Shown here: one piece after another, positions 37,108 through 45,150 of the stretch
Position numbering within the stretch: the stretch's first letter is position 1
Layout: each line of letters opens with the position of its first letter
NCBI RefSeq assembly: GCF_000826685.1
Contig: NZ_JROO01000023.1
Span: 46,668-110,667 of the forward strand
DNA length: 64,000 nt
From: Streptomonospora alba
GTDB lineage: Bacteria > Actinomycetota > Actinomycetes > Streptosporangiales > Streptosporangiaceae
Direction of reading: 5' to 3'
The notes under the pieces: generated by a model
What the model was told of the DNA's origin: nothing
The model's database searches: none
Seen by the model: the letters and a program-made list of their open reading frames with translations, nothing else
Position numbers and translations under genes: made by a program

Positions 37108-37992
37108 ATGCGCATCAGCACCGCCCTGCCCACCGCCCATACCGGCGTCCCCGACACCGCCATGGCACAGCACCTTGAGGACCTCGGGTTCGACGGAGTC
37201 TCCATGCCCGACCTCCTCTTCGGCGACGGGACACCGGGGGCCGACCCCGTGGTCGCCCTCGCCGCCGCGGCGCAACGCACGAGCCGGATCAGTCTGGAGT
37301 TCGGGGTCCTCAGCCTGCCGCTACGCCCGGTGGCACCGGTCGCCGCGCAGATCCAGACGCTTCAGCACCTTTCGGGCGAGCGCGTCGTCCTGGGCGCCGG
37401 CCTCGGCGGCTTCCCCGGCTCGCCCTTCTGGCGGGCCGCGGGCGCTCCCCTCGGTGGGCGGGGCAGGCGTGCCGACGCCGCGCTCGCGGCCCTGCCGGGC
37501 CTCGTCCGGGGCGAACCCACCGCCGTGGACGGCGAAACCGGGACCCTCGCCCCCGCTGCCACCGCCCCGCCGATCTACGTCGGCGGGAACTCCGAGGCCG
37601 CCATGCGCCGCGCCGTCCTCTACGGCGACGGTTGGGCGCCCTCCCTCATCACCCCCGCCGACCTGGCCGCGAAGGCGGAACGGCTGCGGACGATCGCCGC
37701 GGAGCTCGACCGGCCGGTCCCCGCGATCAGCGTCGGCGGCCACGGCGTACTCAACGGCTCCACGGAGACCGTGCAGGCGTTCGTCGACAACGTGAGCCGG
37801 ATGCACGGGGTCTCCGAGGACGAGGCGTCGCGCATCCCGGTTACCGGAGGCCCGGACCGGGTCGCGGAACGCCTCGCGGACTACGCCGACGCCGGCGCGC
37901 ACGCCGTCACACTCCCCCTCGACGGAGACTCCTGGCCCGAGCAGGCGGCCTCCCTCGCCGAGGCCGCATCGCGACTGCGGCCGGGACGCTGA
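37108..37992 (+). CDS. LLM-class flavin/F420-dependent oxidoreductase
   Basis: 294-residue bacterial-luciferase-like TIM-barrel oxidoreductase. Supporting segments: MAQHLEDLGFDGVSMPD, RISLEFGVLSLPLRPVAPVAAQIQTLQHLSGERVVLGAGLGG, PPIYVGGNSEAAMRRAVLYGDGWAPSL and the C-terminal GPDRVAERLADYADAGAHAVTLPL. These correspond to the F420/FMN-binding loops of the family. ATG 37108 is preferred over 37054 because GGGAG lies 7 bases upstream and homology starts at MRISTALPT. It is read from the MerR-type promoter, so it may respond to redox-active compounds. Substrate unknown. Confidence 0.88.
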   Translation: MRISTALPTAHTGVPDTAMAQHLEDLGFDGVSMPDLLFGDGTPGADPVVALAAAAQRTSRISLEFGVLSLPLRPVAPVAAQIQTLQHLSGERVVLGAGLGGFPGSPFWRAAGAPLGGRGRRADAALAALPGLVRGEPTAVDGETGTLAPAATAPPIYVGGNSEAAMRRAVLYGDGWAPSLITPADLAAKAERLRTIAAELDRPVPAISVGGHGVLNGSTETVQAFVDNVSRMHGVSEDEASRIPVTGGPDRVAERLADYADAGAHAVTLPLDGDSWPEQAASLAEAASRLRPGR

Positions 37993-38051
37993 CACCGCCG
38001 AGCCTCCGGCTGGCGGGCGGAACGGTCACTGCGGCGTGGCATCCTGCAGCT

Positions 38052-39020
38052 ATGGCCTCAACGTCCGCGCCCCTTCTGTCCGTCGTCGTCGGCGAGGAGG
38101 AACTGCTCGCCGATCGCGCCGTCGCCGAGATCGTCGCCGCGGCGCGTGCGCAGGAACCCGACGTCGACGTGCACGACCTGATGCCCGCACAGGTCACGTC
38201 GGGCAAGCTCGCCGAGGCCACCTCGCCTTCCCTGTTCGGCGAGCGGCGCGTGGTGGTGCTGCGCTCGGCCCAGGACCTGACCAAGGACCTGGCCACCGAG
38301 GTCACGAACCTGCTGCAGAACCCGGCCGACGACGTCCTGCTGGTGCTGGTCCACGCCGGCGGCAACAAGGGCAAGGCGCTTCTGGACGCCGCGGTGAAGG
38401 CCGGCGCCCACAGGTTCAACTGCGCCAAGCCCACCAAGGCCAACGAGCGCCTCCAGTTCATCAAGGGCGAGTTCTCCCGAGCCGGGCGCCAGATCACCGG
38501 CGACGCCGCCCAGGCACTGCTGGACGCGGTCGGCAACGACCTGCGCGATCTCGCCGCCGCCTGCACCCAACTGGTCTCCGACACCGACGGGCGCGTCGAC
38601 GCCGCCGCCGTGGCCCGCTACCACAGCGGCAAGGCCGAGGCCACGGGCTTCGCCGTGGCCGACCGCGCCGTGGAGGGCCAACTGCCCGAGGCGCTGGAGC
38701 AGTTGCGGTGGTGCCTGGCCATCGGCACGGCTCCCGTGCTCATCAACAGCGCGCTGGCGGGCGCGGTGCGCGGACTGGCGGTGGTGGCGCAACCGGAGCG
38801 CGGTGCTGCCGACGCCGATCTCGCCAAGCGGGCCAAGATCCCGCCGTGGAAGATGAAGACGCTGCGCCAGCAGGCCCGCGGCTGGTCGCCGCAGGCGGTG
38901 ACGCACGCCATGGGGGTGGTCGCCGAGACCGACGCCCTCATCAAAGGCGCCGGCCGCGACCCGGCCTACGCACTCGAACGCGCGGTCATCGAGATCGCCA
39001 ACGCCCGCAACCAGCGCTGA
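38052..39020 (+). CDS. holA: DNA polymerase III subunit delta
   Basis: Clamp-loader delta subunit, which opens the beta clamp. 322 residues. Typical features: LLSVVVGEEELLADRAVAEIVAAARAQ, SLFGERRVVVLRSAQDL, DDVLLVLVHAGGNKGKALLDA and the C-terminal KIPPWKMKTLRQQARGWSPQAVTHAMGVVAETDALIKGAGRDPAYALERAVIEIA. Placement after comEC is a conserved arrangement across bacteria. The ATG at 38052 begins the conserved N terminus. Confidence 0.93.
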   Translation: MASTSAPLLSVVVGEEELLADRAVAEIVAAARAQEPDVDVHDLMPAQVTSGKLAEATSPSLFGERRVVVLRSAQDLTKDLATEVTNLLQNPADDVLLVLVHAGGNKGKALLDAAVKAGAHRFNCAKPTKANERLQFIKGEFSRAGRQITGDAAQALLDAVGNDLRDLAAACTQLVSDTDGRVDAAAVARYHSGKAEATGFAVADRAVEGQLPEALEQLRWCLAIGTAPVLINSALAGAVRGLAVVAQPERGAADADLAKRAKIPPWKMKTLRQQARGWSPQAVTHAMGVVAETDALIKGAGRDPAYALERAVIEIANARNQR

Positions 39021-39092
39021 GCACGGCCGCGAGGCTCGGCGGGCCGGTCCGCTCCCGGCCGGCGCGGGGGTCCGCTGCGGATGGGAGATGCG

Positions 39093-39902
39093 ATGCCGCT
39101 CCCGGATGAAGCCGGCGGCCCGGCCGTGGTGACTGCCCTGCAGGAGCGCGCGGCCCGCGCCCAGCCCGCTGAGCACGTCGAGACCCTCGGGGGATGGTGG
39201 TTGCGCCACGCCCCCGGCTGCGACTGGTGGCTCTCAGCCGTGCTGCCGCACGGCCCGGCCGGGGCCGGCGGGGCAGAGGAACTGGAGCACAGGATCGCGC
39301 GGGCGGAGGACTTCTACTCCCGACGCGGCGGGGCCGCTCTGTTCCAGATCAGCCCGGGTGCCTGCCCCGTGGAGCTCGACGGGGTCCTGGCCGAGCGCGG
39401 CTACAGCCGCCGCGGCTCACTGTCGCTGCAGACGGCGCCGACCTCCGCTGTCCGCGGACGGGCGCCGACGTCACCACTGCACGTGCGGGTGGACCGCCGC
39501 CCGACACAGCCCTGGTTCGACGCGTGGACCGCCGCGCACAGTCGGACGCCTGATGGAGCCGGACCCGAGAAAGCCACGCTCGCCCGGGTACAGGGCCGGT
39601 CCGCCTACGCCCGCGCGCTCGCCGGAAGCGTGACGGTAGCGGTGGGCCGCGCCGCCGCCGACACCGGCTGGGCGGGGGTCTTCAACATGGCGACCCTCCC
39701 TGAGGCGCGGGGCAACGGCGCGGCCGGCTGCGTCCTGGCCGCGCTCGCGGAGTGGGCCCGGACGCAGCGGGCGCACCGCATGTACCTGCAGGTGGAACGC
39801 GCGAACGCCGCGGCTCTGCGGCTCTACCAGCGGGCCGGCTTCACGGAGGTCTGCGGCTACCACTACCGCGTTCCCGACGCCGGCCCCGCGCATCAGCGTT
39901 GA
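39093..39902 (+). CDS. GNAT-family N-acetyltransferase
   Basis: About 269 residues. The C-terminal half is a GNAT domain: WAGVFNMATLPEARGNGAAGCVLAALAEWARTQRAHRMYLQVERANAAALRLYQRAGFTEVCGYHYR, with the acetyl-CoA pyrophosphate loop ARGNGA. The N-terminal half (LGGWWLRHAPGCDWWLSAVLPHG, YSRRGGAALFQISPGACP) resembles the degenerate first domain of two-domain GNATs. ATG 39093 has GGGAG 5 bases upstream; ATG 39081 is possible. The stop codon lies inside a perfect inverted repeat. Substrate unknown. Confidence 0.85.
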   Translation: MPLPDEAGGPAVVTALQERAARAQPAEHVETLGGWWLRHAPGCDWWLSAVLPHGPAGAGGAEELEHRIARAEDFYSRRGGAALFQISPGACPVELDGVLAERGYSRRGSLSLQTAPTSAVRGRAPTSPLHVRVDRRPTQPWFDAWTAAHSRTPDGAGPEKATLARVQGRSAYARALAGSVTVAVGRAAADTGWAGVFNMATLPEARGNGAAGCVLAALAEWARTQRAHRMYLQVERANAAALRLYQRAGFTEVCGYHYRVPDAGPAHQR

Positions 39903-39958
39903 TCTTGTACCTACGGTCATTGTGAGCGATCACATGTGACCGTAGGTACAAGATCAAC
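39898..39958. repeat. Perfect 22-bp inverted repeat with nested hairpin
   Basis: Arms at 39898-39919 and 39937-39958 are perfectly complementary over 22 bases. The 17-base centre holds a second 5-bp stem, TGTGA/TCACA (39921-39925 with 39930-39934), capped by the tetraloop GCGA. The left arm contains the GNAT stop codon, and the right arm ends 26 bases before the convergent hutI stop. It may act as a bidirectional terminator, but it is far less G+C-rich than the other terminators here. Confidence 0.85.
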
Positions 39959-39984
39959 GGGGGAAAGCCCGGGCGCGCGCTTCG

Positions 39985-41193
39985 CTAGCGGATGGTCTCC
40001 CCGCCGCGCCAGACGCGGATGGTGTTGAGGCCGTAGGACCAGGCGAAGGCGCCTTCGTGGTCGGCGTCCCATTGGACGATGTCGGCGTAGTGGCCAGGGG
40101 CCAGAAAGCCGCGGTCGGTGAGACCGAGGGCGTAGGCGCTGCCGACCGTGGCCGCCCGCAGAGCTTCGAGGACGCTCATGTTGAACATGGACACGGCCAT
40201 GCTGATCGCCAGCGGCAGCGACATGGTGCCCGACTGGCCCGGGTTGTGGTCGGTGCCCAGACCGACCGGGACGCCGTGGTCCAGCAGTTGGCGCACGGGT
40301 GGAGTGCGGCGCTCGTGCAGGGAGGTGGTGGGGCACACGACCACCGGCGTGGAGGTCTTGGCCAGCGCGAGGACGTCGTCCTCGTCGGTCTCGTGCAGCA
40401 GGTCGACCGACGAGCACTGCATGTCGGCGCCCATGCGCACCGCGCCGTGGCGGGGCTTGGCGCACGCGTGCATGTGGGTGGCCAGGCCCACCCCGCGCCC
40501 GGTGGCCAGCAGCCGGGCGGCGTCGTCGGGGGTGAACTGCTGGTTGTCGCAGTAGACGTCGACCCCGTGGGCACCGGCCTGGGCGGCGTCGCTCAACCAG
40601 GAGGCCACGGCGTCGACGTAGTCGTGGGGGCGGCCGAAGTACTCGGGGGGAACCGCGTGGGCGGCGAAGAAGGTCACCTGCAGCCGCGGCATGCCCGGCT
40701 CCTCCTCCAGGGCGCGCAGCAGGCGCACGTCGGAGAGCTCGCCGTCGCGGGTGAGGTGGTAGCCGGTCTTGGCCTCGACCGTGGTGCAGCCGGACAGGAC
40801 CCAGTGGCGCAGCCGCTCGCGCACCGCGTTGCACAGGGTCCAGGGGTCGGTTCCGCGGGTGACGGTGACCGTGGAGGCCACGCCCCCGCCGGCGCCGGTG
40901 ATCTCGGACTTGGAGGCGCCGCTGGCGCGCATGGCGACCTCGGCGTAGCGGTTGCCGGCGTAGACGGGGTGGCAGTGGGCGTCGATCAGGCCGGGTGTGA
41001 CCAGGCCGCCGCCGAGGTTGTCGACCTCGTCGACGTCGACGATGTCGTCGATGACCCCGGGCAGACTCTGCGGGAGGTTGGCGGCAGGCCCCACCCAGGC
41101 GATGCGGTCGTGGTGCACGAGCATGGCCGCGTTACTGAGCAGATCGGTACCGGTCCACAGGCGCCCGATGTTGGTCAGCAGTCGTACTGTCAT
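39985..41193 (-). CDS. hutI: Imidazolonepropionase (HutI-type amidohydrolase)
   Basis: Hydrolyses 4-imidazolone-5-propionate to formiminoglutamate in histidine breakdown. 402 residues with amidohydrolase ligands DAHCHPVYAGNRY near residue 73, LATHMHACAK near residue 245 and VGLGTDHNPGQSG near residue 318. Overall layout (LLTNIGRLWTG start, SGCTTVEAKTGYHL) fits HutI. Motifs vary from the common HTH and GTDFNPG forms, so a related amidohydrolase is possible. No hutU, hutH or hutF is in the window. It is convergent with the GNAT gene. Confidence 0.82.
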   Translation of the reverse strand: MTVRLLTNIGRLWTGTDLLSNAAMLVHHDRIAWVGPAANLPQSLPGVIDDIVDVDEVDNLGGGLVTPGLIDAHCHPVYAGNRYAEVAMRASGASKSEITGAGGGVASTVTVTRGTDPWTLCNAVRERLRHWVLSGCTTVEAKTGYHLTRDGELSDVRLLRALEEEPGMPRLQVTFFAAHAVPPEYFGRPHDYVDAVASWLSDAAQAGAHGVDVYCDNQQFTPDDAARLLATGRGVGLATHMHACAKPRHGAVRMGADMQCSSVDLLHETDEDDVLALAKTSTPVVVCPTTSLHERRTPPVRQLLDHGVPVGLGTDHNPGQSGTMSLPLAISMAVSMFNMSVLEALRAATVGSAYALGLTDRGFLAPGHYADIVQWDADHEGAFAWSYGLNTIRVWRGGETIR

Positions 41194-41420
41194 CGTCTCA
41201 CCGGCCCGCCCCAGTAGTCATGGCCGCCGGATCGCGGGTGCGGACCGGAACACGCGAGCGGACATAGGCGACCTCGATCTCGACTCAACTGGCGGGGGAG
41301 GTGGTGCGGCCGGGAAGGCGGGCACTCACGGGGCTGGGTGCCAGTGGTTGTAAAACCGTAGTTCATCCGCCGACGCCGTGTACACCTCTCCGCCCGCCGA
41401 TTCACCCCTCGCGCAGTACA

Positions 41421-41451
41421 ACGGCGGAACCCCGTCGCGGGGTTCCGCCGT
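41421..41451 (-). terminator. 13-bp hairpin downstream of hflX
   Basis: ACGGCGGAACCCC at 41421-41433 pairs perfectly with 41439-41451 around a 5-base loop. It lies 26 bases beyond the hflX stop on the minus strand and 228 bases upstream of hutI, separating the two leftward genes. Confidence 0.75.
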
Positions 41452-41477
41452 CGTGGACGGGTTTTCGCGCGGTGGCG

Positions 41478-42968
41478 CTACACAGCCGCGTACTCGTCGA
41501 GCTTTCCGGCGAGCAGCCGGGGCACGTATGCGTGCATCCGGGTGCCTTCGCCGGTGTGCTCCTTCTCGACGATGCGGCCCTCCTCGTACACGCGCGAGAC
41601 CAGGTCGCCCCGGTCGTAGGGCAGCATCACCCGCACCTCGCGGTCGAGGTCGGGCAGCGCGTCGGCCACGGCCGCGATCAGTTCCTCGATCCCGGCGCCG
41701 GTGTGCGCGGAGACCTCAAGGGCGTGCGGCTCCTTGGCCCGCAGCTGCTTGAGCACCAGCGGGTCGGCGGCGTCGGTCTTGTTGAGGACCACGACCTCGG
41801 GCACGTCCTCGGCGCCGATCTCGGCGAAGACCTCGCGCACCGAGGAGAGCTGCTGCTCGGGGTCGGGGTGCGAGGCGTCGACGACGTGCAGGATGAGGTC
41901 CGCGTCGGCGACCTCCTCCAGCGTGGAGCGGAACGCCTCGACCAGCTCGTGGGGCAGGTGGCGGACGAACCCGACGGTGTCGCTGAGCGTGAACGCCCGG
42001 CCGTCGGGCGTGCGCGCCTGCCGCACGGTGGGGTCGAGGGTGGCGAACAGCTCGTCGTGGACCAGCACTCCGGCGTTGGTCAGCCGGTTGAGCAGGCTGG
42101 ACTTGCCGGCGTTGGTGTATCCCGAGATGGACACGGCCGGGACCTGGCGGGTCTGGCGCTTGTCGCGCTTGACGTCGCGCGAGGTCGCCATGTGGGAGAT
42201 CTGGCGGCGCAGCTTGGACATGCGGGCGCTGATGCGGCGCCGGTCGGTCTCGATCTTGGTCTCACCGGGTCCGCGCAGACCCACGCCGCCGTTGCCGCCG
42301 CCGGCGCGGCCGCCGGCCTGGCGGGAGAGCGTGGTGCCCCAACCGCGCAGACGGGTCACCAGGTAGCTCAGCTGGGCGAGCTCGACCTGGGCCTTGCCTT
42401 CGCGGCTGCGCGCGTGCTGGGCGAAGATGTCCAGGATGAGCGCGGTGCGGTCGATGACCTTGACCTTGACGATGTCCTCGAGCTGGCGCAGCTGGCCGGG
42501 GGCCAGCTCACCGTCGCAGACGAGGGTGTCGGCGCCGGTGCTCTCGACGGCCTCGCGCAGCTCCTCGGCCTTGCCGCGGCCGATGTAGGTGGCCGGGTCC
42601 GGCTTGCGGCGCCGCTGCGTCATTCCTTCGAGTACCGCCGCCCCGGCCGTTTCGGCGAGGTGCTTGAGCTCGATCAGCGAGTTGTCGGCGTCCTGCTGGG
42701 TACCGCTGGTCCACACACCCATCAGCACGACGCGCTCCAGGCGCAGCGAGCGCTGCTCGACCTCGCTGACGTCGGTGAGCTCGGTGGAGAGCCCTTCGAC
42801 GCGGCGGAGCGCGTGGCGTTCGGCGAGTTCGAGCTCCCCCTGGTCGGGCGACCCGGCTTCGACGGCGTCCTCAGCGGTGTACGGCCGGACTGCGGCCGTG
42901 CGGTCGGCGGCCTCCGCGAAGATCTCCTCGGCGGAGTCGAGCGAACCGCGATCAACGAAAGTATTCAT
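41478..42968 (-). CDS. hflX: GTPase HflX
   Basis: Ribosome-associated GTPase that rescues or splits stalled ribosomes; in mycobacteria it is linked to hypoxia and macrolide tolerance. 496 residues. The N-terminal HflX domain has TQQDADNSLIELKHLAETAGA and ATYIGRGKAEEL. A Gly-rich linker (GGRAGGGNGGVGLRGPGETKIETDRR) leads to the G domain: G1 GYTNAGKSSLLNRL, G3 DTVGFVRHLP, G4 NKTD. ATG 42968 has GGAGGG 4 bases upstream. The frame stays open another 135 codons, but that stretch is Arg/Ala-rich shadow. Confidence 0.94.
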   Translation of the reverse strand: MNTFVDRGSLDSAEEIFAEAADRTAAVRPYTAEDAVEAGSPDQGELELAERHALRRVEGLSTELTDVSEVEQRSLRLERVVLMGVWTSGTQQDADNSLIELKHLAETAGAAVLEGMTQRRRKPDPATYIGRGKAEELREAVESTGADTLVCDGELAPGQLRQLEDIVKVKVIDRTALILDIFAQHARSREGKAQVELAQLSYLVTRLRGWGTTLSRQAGGRAGGGNGGVGLRGPGETKIETDRRRISARMSKLRRQISHMATSRDVKRDKRQTRQVPAVSISGYTNAGKSSLLNRLTNAGVLVHDELFATLDPTVRQARTPDGRAFTLSDTVGFVRHLPHELVEAFRSTLEEVADADLILHVVDASHPDPEQQLSSVREVFAEIGAEDVPEVVVLNKTDAADPLVLKQLRAKEPHALEVSAHTGAGIEELIAAVADALPDLDREVRVMLPYDRGDLVSRVYEEGRIVEKEHTGEGTRMHAYVPRLLAGKLDEYAAV

Positions 42969-43333
42969 ATCCCTCCGGTGGGTGTAACGCCGAGCCGCGG
43001 GAGCCTGTTCCCGCTGCTCGATGGTTGCACGCCGCAGCGCGCGTGGGCACCCCCTTTTCGCCGGGGGCGCACGGCGCCGGACGGCCCCGCGGCGCGCAGG
43101 GCACGGCGGCGCCGGGGGGGAAGGGGCGGCGGCGACACGGTGCGGACGCGCTCGACGAAGGCGGGCGGCAGCGGCCCGGCCCGTAGCGTCTCCGGTGCGG
43201 GCGGTGGAGGGTGGGGGCGAGGGCGGTCGGGTGGGCAGTGGAGGCACCGACGCCCCGCACGCGGAACCGTCGGCAAAAAGCATCGACCTTTCCACCTGCG
43301 GAAAGAGTGCCCCCACACTCGACGCGCCCGACG

Positions 43334-43362
43334 TTGACCAGGATCGAACCCACCAGTAACGT
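43334..43362 (+). promoter_or_regulatory. Malate synthase promoter
   Basis: TTGACC (-35, 43334-43339), a 17-base spacer and TAACGT (-10, 43357-43362), the best vegetative-type promoter match I found in the window. The predicted start near 43369 falls inside the first operator-like palindrome, and the ATG is about 40 bases further on, with GGAAGGA as ribosome site. Confidence 0.65.
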
Positions 43363-43365
43363 AAA

Positions 43366-43380
43366 TTCCACATAACAGAA
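43366..43380. promoter_or_regulatory. Candidate IclR/AllR operator A upstream of malate synthase
   Basis: TTCCACATAACAGAA; its complement TTCTGTTATGTGGAA fits TTCYGYnnnGYGGAM and shares its first six bases with the site between iclR and DUF6986 (3746-3760). It covers the predicted transcription start of the malate synthase gene, a classic repressor position. Confidence 0.55.
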
Positions 43381-43385
43381 GTTTG

Positions 43386-43400
43386 TTCCGCTTCGTGGAA
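43386..43400. promoter_or_regulatory. Candidate IclR/AllR operator B upstream of malate synthase
   Basis: TTCCGCTTCGTGGAA is a TTCC-N7-GGAA palindrome of the same 15-base form as operator A, with only 5 bases between them. Tandem sites fit the dimer-of-dimers binding known for IclR-family regulators. Confidence 0.55.
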
Positions 43401-43408
43401 GGATTCCG

Positions 43409-45013
43409 ATGGCCGCCACCACCGGGGTCGAGATCACCGGCCCCATGCACGAACGCTTCGACCAGATCCTCACCGAGGACGCACTCGCACTGATCGCCGA
43501 CCTGCACCGGCGGTTCGAGGGGCGCCGCCAGGAGCTGCTGACCGCGCGCACCCGCCGCCAGGAGCAGATCTCCGCGGGCGCCGACCTGGACTTCCTGCCC
43601 GAGACCCGCCACATCCGCGAGGACGACTCCTGGCAGGTCGCTCCGCCCGCGCCCGGCATCACCGACCGGCGCATGGAGATCACCGGCCCCACCGACCGCA
43701 AGATGACGGTCAACGCGCTCAACTCCGGAGCCAAGGTGTGGCTGGCCGACTTCGAGGACGCCAACACCCCGCTGTGGGAGAACATGATCGGCGGCCACCT
43801 GAACCTGCGCGACGCGCTGGACCGCACGATCGACTTCACCACACCCGAGGGCAAGTCCTACGCGCTCAAGGACGACGCCGAACTCGCCTCCATCGTCGTG
43901 CGCCCCCGCGGCTGGCACCTGGACGAGAAGCACATCCTCGTCGACGGCGACCGCACCGCGGGCGGCATCGTCGACTTCGCGCTCTACCTCTTCCACTGCG
44001 CCCAGCGCCAGCTCGACAAGGGCAAGGGCCCCTACTTCTACCTGCCCAAGCTCGAAAGCCACCTCGAAGCGCGGCTGTGGAACGACATCTTCGTCGCCGC
44101 GCAGGAGCACCTGGGCATCCCGCGCGGCACCATCCGCGCCACTGTGCTGATCGAGACCATCCCCGCCGCGTTCGAGATGGAGGAGATCCTCTACGAACTG
44201 CGCGAGCACTCCGCCGGCCTCAACGCCGGCCGCTGGGACTACCTCTTCAGCATCATCAAGGTCCACCGCACCCGCGGACGCAGCTTCCTGATGCCCGAGC
44301 GCAACGCGGTGACCATGACCGCGCCGTTCATGCGCGCCTACACCGAGCTGCTCGTGCGCACGTGCCACCGGCGCGGCGCCCACGCCATCGGGGGCATGGC
44401 CGCGTTCATCCCCAGCCGCCGCGACCCCGAGGTCAACGAGCGCGCACTGGCCAAGGTCCGCGACGACAAGTCGCGCGAGTCCGGCGACGGGTTCGACGGC
44501 TCCTGGGTGGCCCACCCCGACCTGGTCCCCGTGGCCAAGGAGATCTTCGACGACGTCCTGGGCGACAAGCCCAACCAGATCGATCGTAAGCGCGAGGACG
44601 TCTCGGTCAAGGCCGCCGACCTGCTGGCCATCGACTCCGCCGAAGGCGGCATCACCGAAGCCGGCCTGCGCGCCAACATCAACGTCGGCCTGCAGTACCT
44701 CGCCTCCTGGATCGGCGGCAACGGCGCCGCGGCCATCCACAACCTGATGGAGGACGCCGCCACCGCCGAGATCTCCCGCTCCCAGGTCTGGCAGTGGCTG
44801 CACAACGACGTCACCCTCGACGACGGCCCCAAGGTCACCCGCGACCTGGTGCTGCGGCTCGTCGACGAGGAGATGGCCGCCATCCGCGAACAGCACGGCG
44901 CCGCCTACGACGCCGAGCTTTTCGACCGCGCCCGGGAACTGTTCACGGAGGTCGCACTCGCAGGCGAGTACGTCGACTTCCTGACGCTGCCCGCCTACGA
45001 GCGCATGCCCTAG
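43409..45013 (+). CDS. aceB: Malate synthase A
   Basis: Condenses glyoxylate and acetyl-CoA to malate. 534 residues, normal for the A type. Key segments: [24 protein letters not shown] near residue 110, [64 protein letters not shown] (about 274-335), and [41 protein letters not shown] near residue 425 with the catalytic Asp. It precedes glcDEF, which makes glyoxylate from glycolate. No isocitrate lyase gene is adjacent, so glyoxylate may come mainly from glycolate and ureides. Confidence 0.95.
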   Translation: MAATTGVEITGPMHERFDQILTEDALALIADLHRRFEGRRQELLTARTRRQEQISAGADLDFLPETRHIREDDSWQVAPPAPGITDRRMEITGPTDRKMTVNALNSGAKVWLADFEDANTPLWENMIGGHLNLRDALDRTIDFTTPEGKSYALKDDAELASIVVRPRGWHLDEKHILVDGDRTAGGIVDFALYLFHCAQRQLDKGKGPYFYLPKLESHLEARLWNDIFVAAQEHLGIPRGTIRATVLIETIPAAFEMEEILYELREHSAGLNAGRWDYLFSIIKVHRTRGRSFLMPERNAVTMTAPFMRAYTELLVRTCHRRGAHAIGGMAAFIPSRRDPEVNERALAKVRDDKSRESGDGFDGSWVAHPDLVPVAKEIFDDVLGDKPNQIDRKREDVSVKAADLLAIDSAEGGITEAGLRANINVGLQYLASWIGGNGAAAIHNLMEDAATAEISRSQVWQWLHNDVTLDDGPKVTRDLVLRLVDEEMAAIREQHGAAYDAELFDRARELFTEVALAGEYVDFLTLPAYERMP

Positions 45014-45022
45014 GCGCCGCGG

Positions 45023-45059
45023 CCGGGCGCGATGGCACACGGTATGCCATCGCGCCCGG
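45023..45059 (+). terminator. 15-bp hairpin after malate synthase
   Basis: Arms 45023-45037 and 45045-45059 pair perfectly over 15 bp with a 7-base loop, 10 bases after the aceB stop. Strong terminator candidate separating aceB from glcD. Confidence 0.75.
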
Positions 45060-45150
45060 TTCCCCTTGCTCCCGCGCGGGAACGTGGGGGAGAGTACGGA
45101 CCTACCGCGGCGGCCCGCCGCGGCGTTCGAGCACGGGGAGGGCGACCCCA

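Larger units (their letters stand above)
42969..43408. other. Divergent hflX/malate synthase intergenic region
   Basis: About 440 bases with no gene. The malate synthase end holds an AT-richer promoter and two operator-like palindromes, listed separately. The hflX-proximal 350 bases are very G+C-rich, and apart from the hflX ribosome site I see nothing definite in them. Confidence 0.5.

Noticed and set aside
41341..41375. GGTTGTAAAACC-like dyad upstream of hutI as an operator
   Set aside because: The symmetry is only 4 bp each side and no second copy or regulator is nearby; too weak to list as a site.
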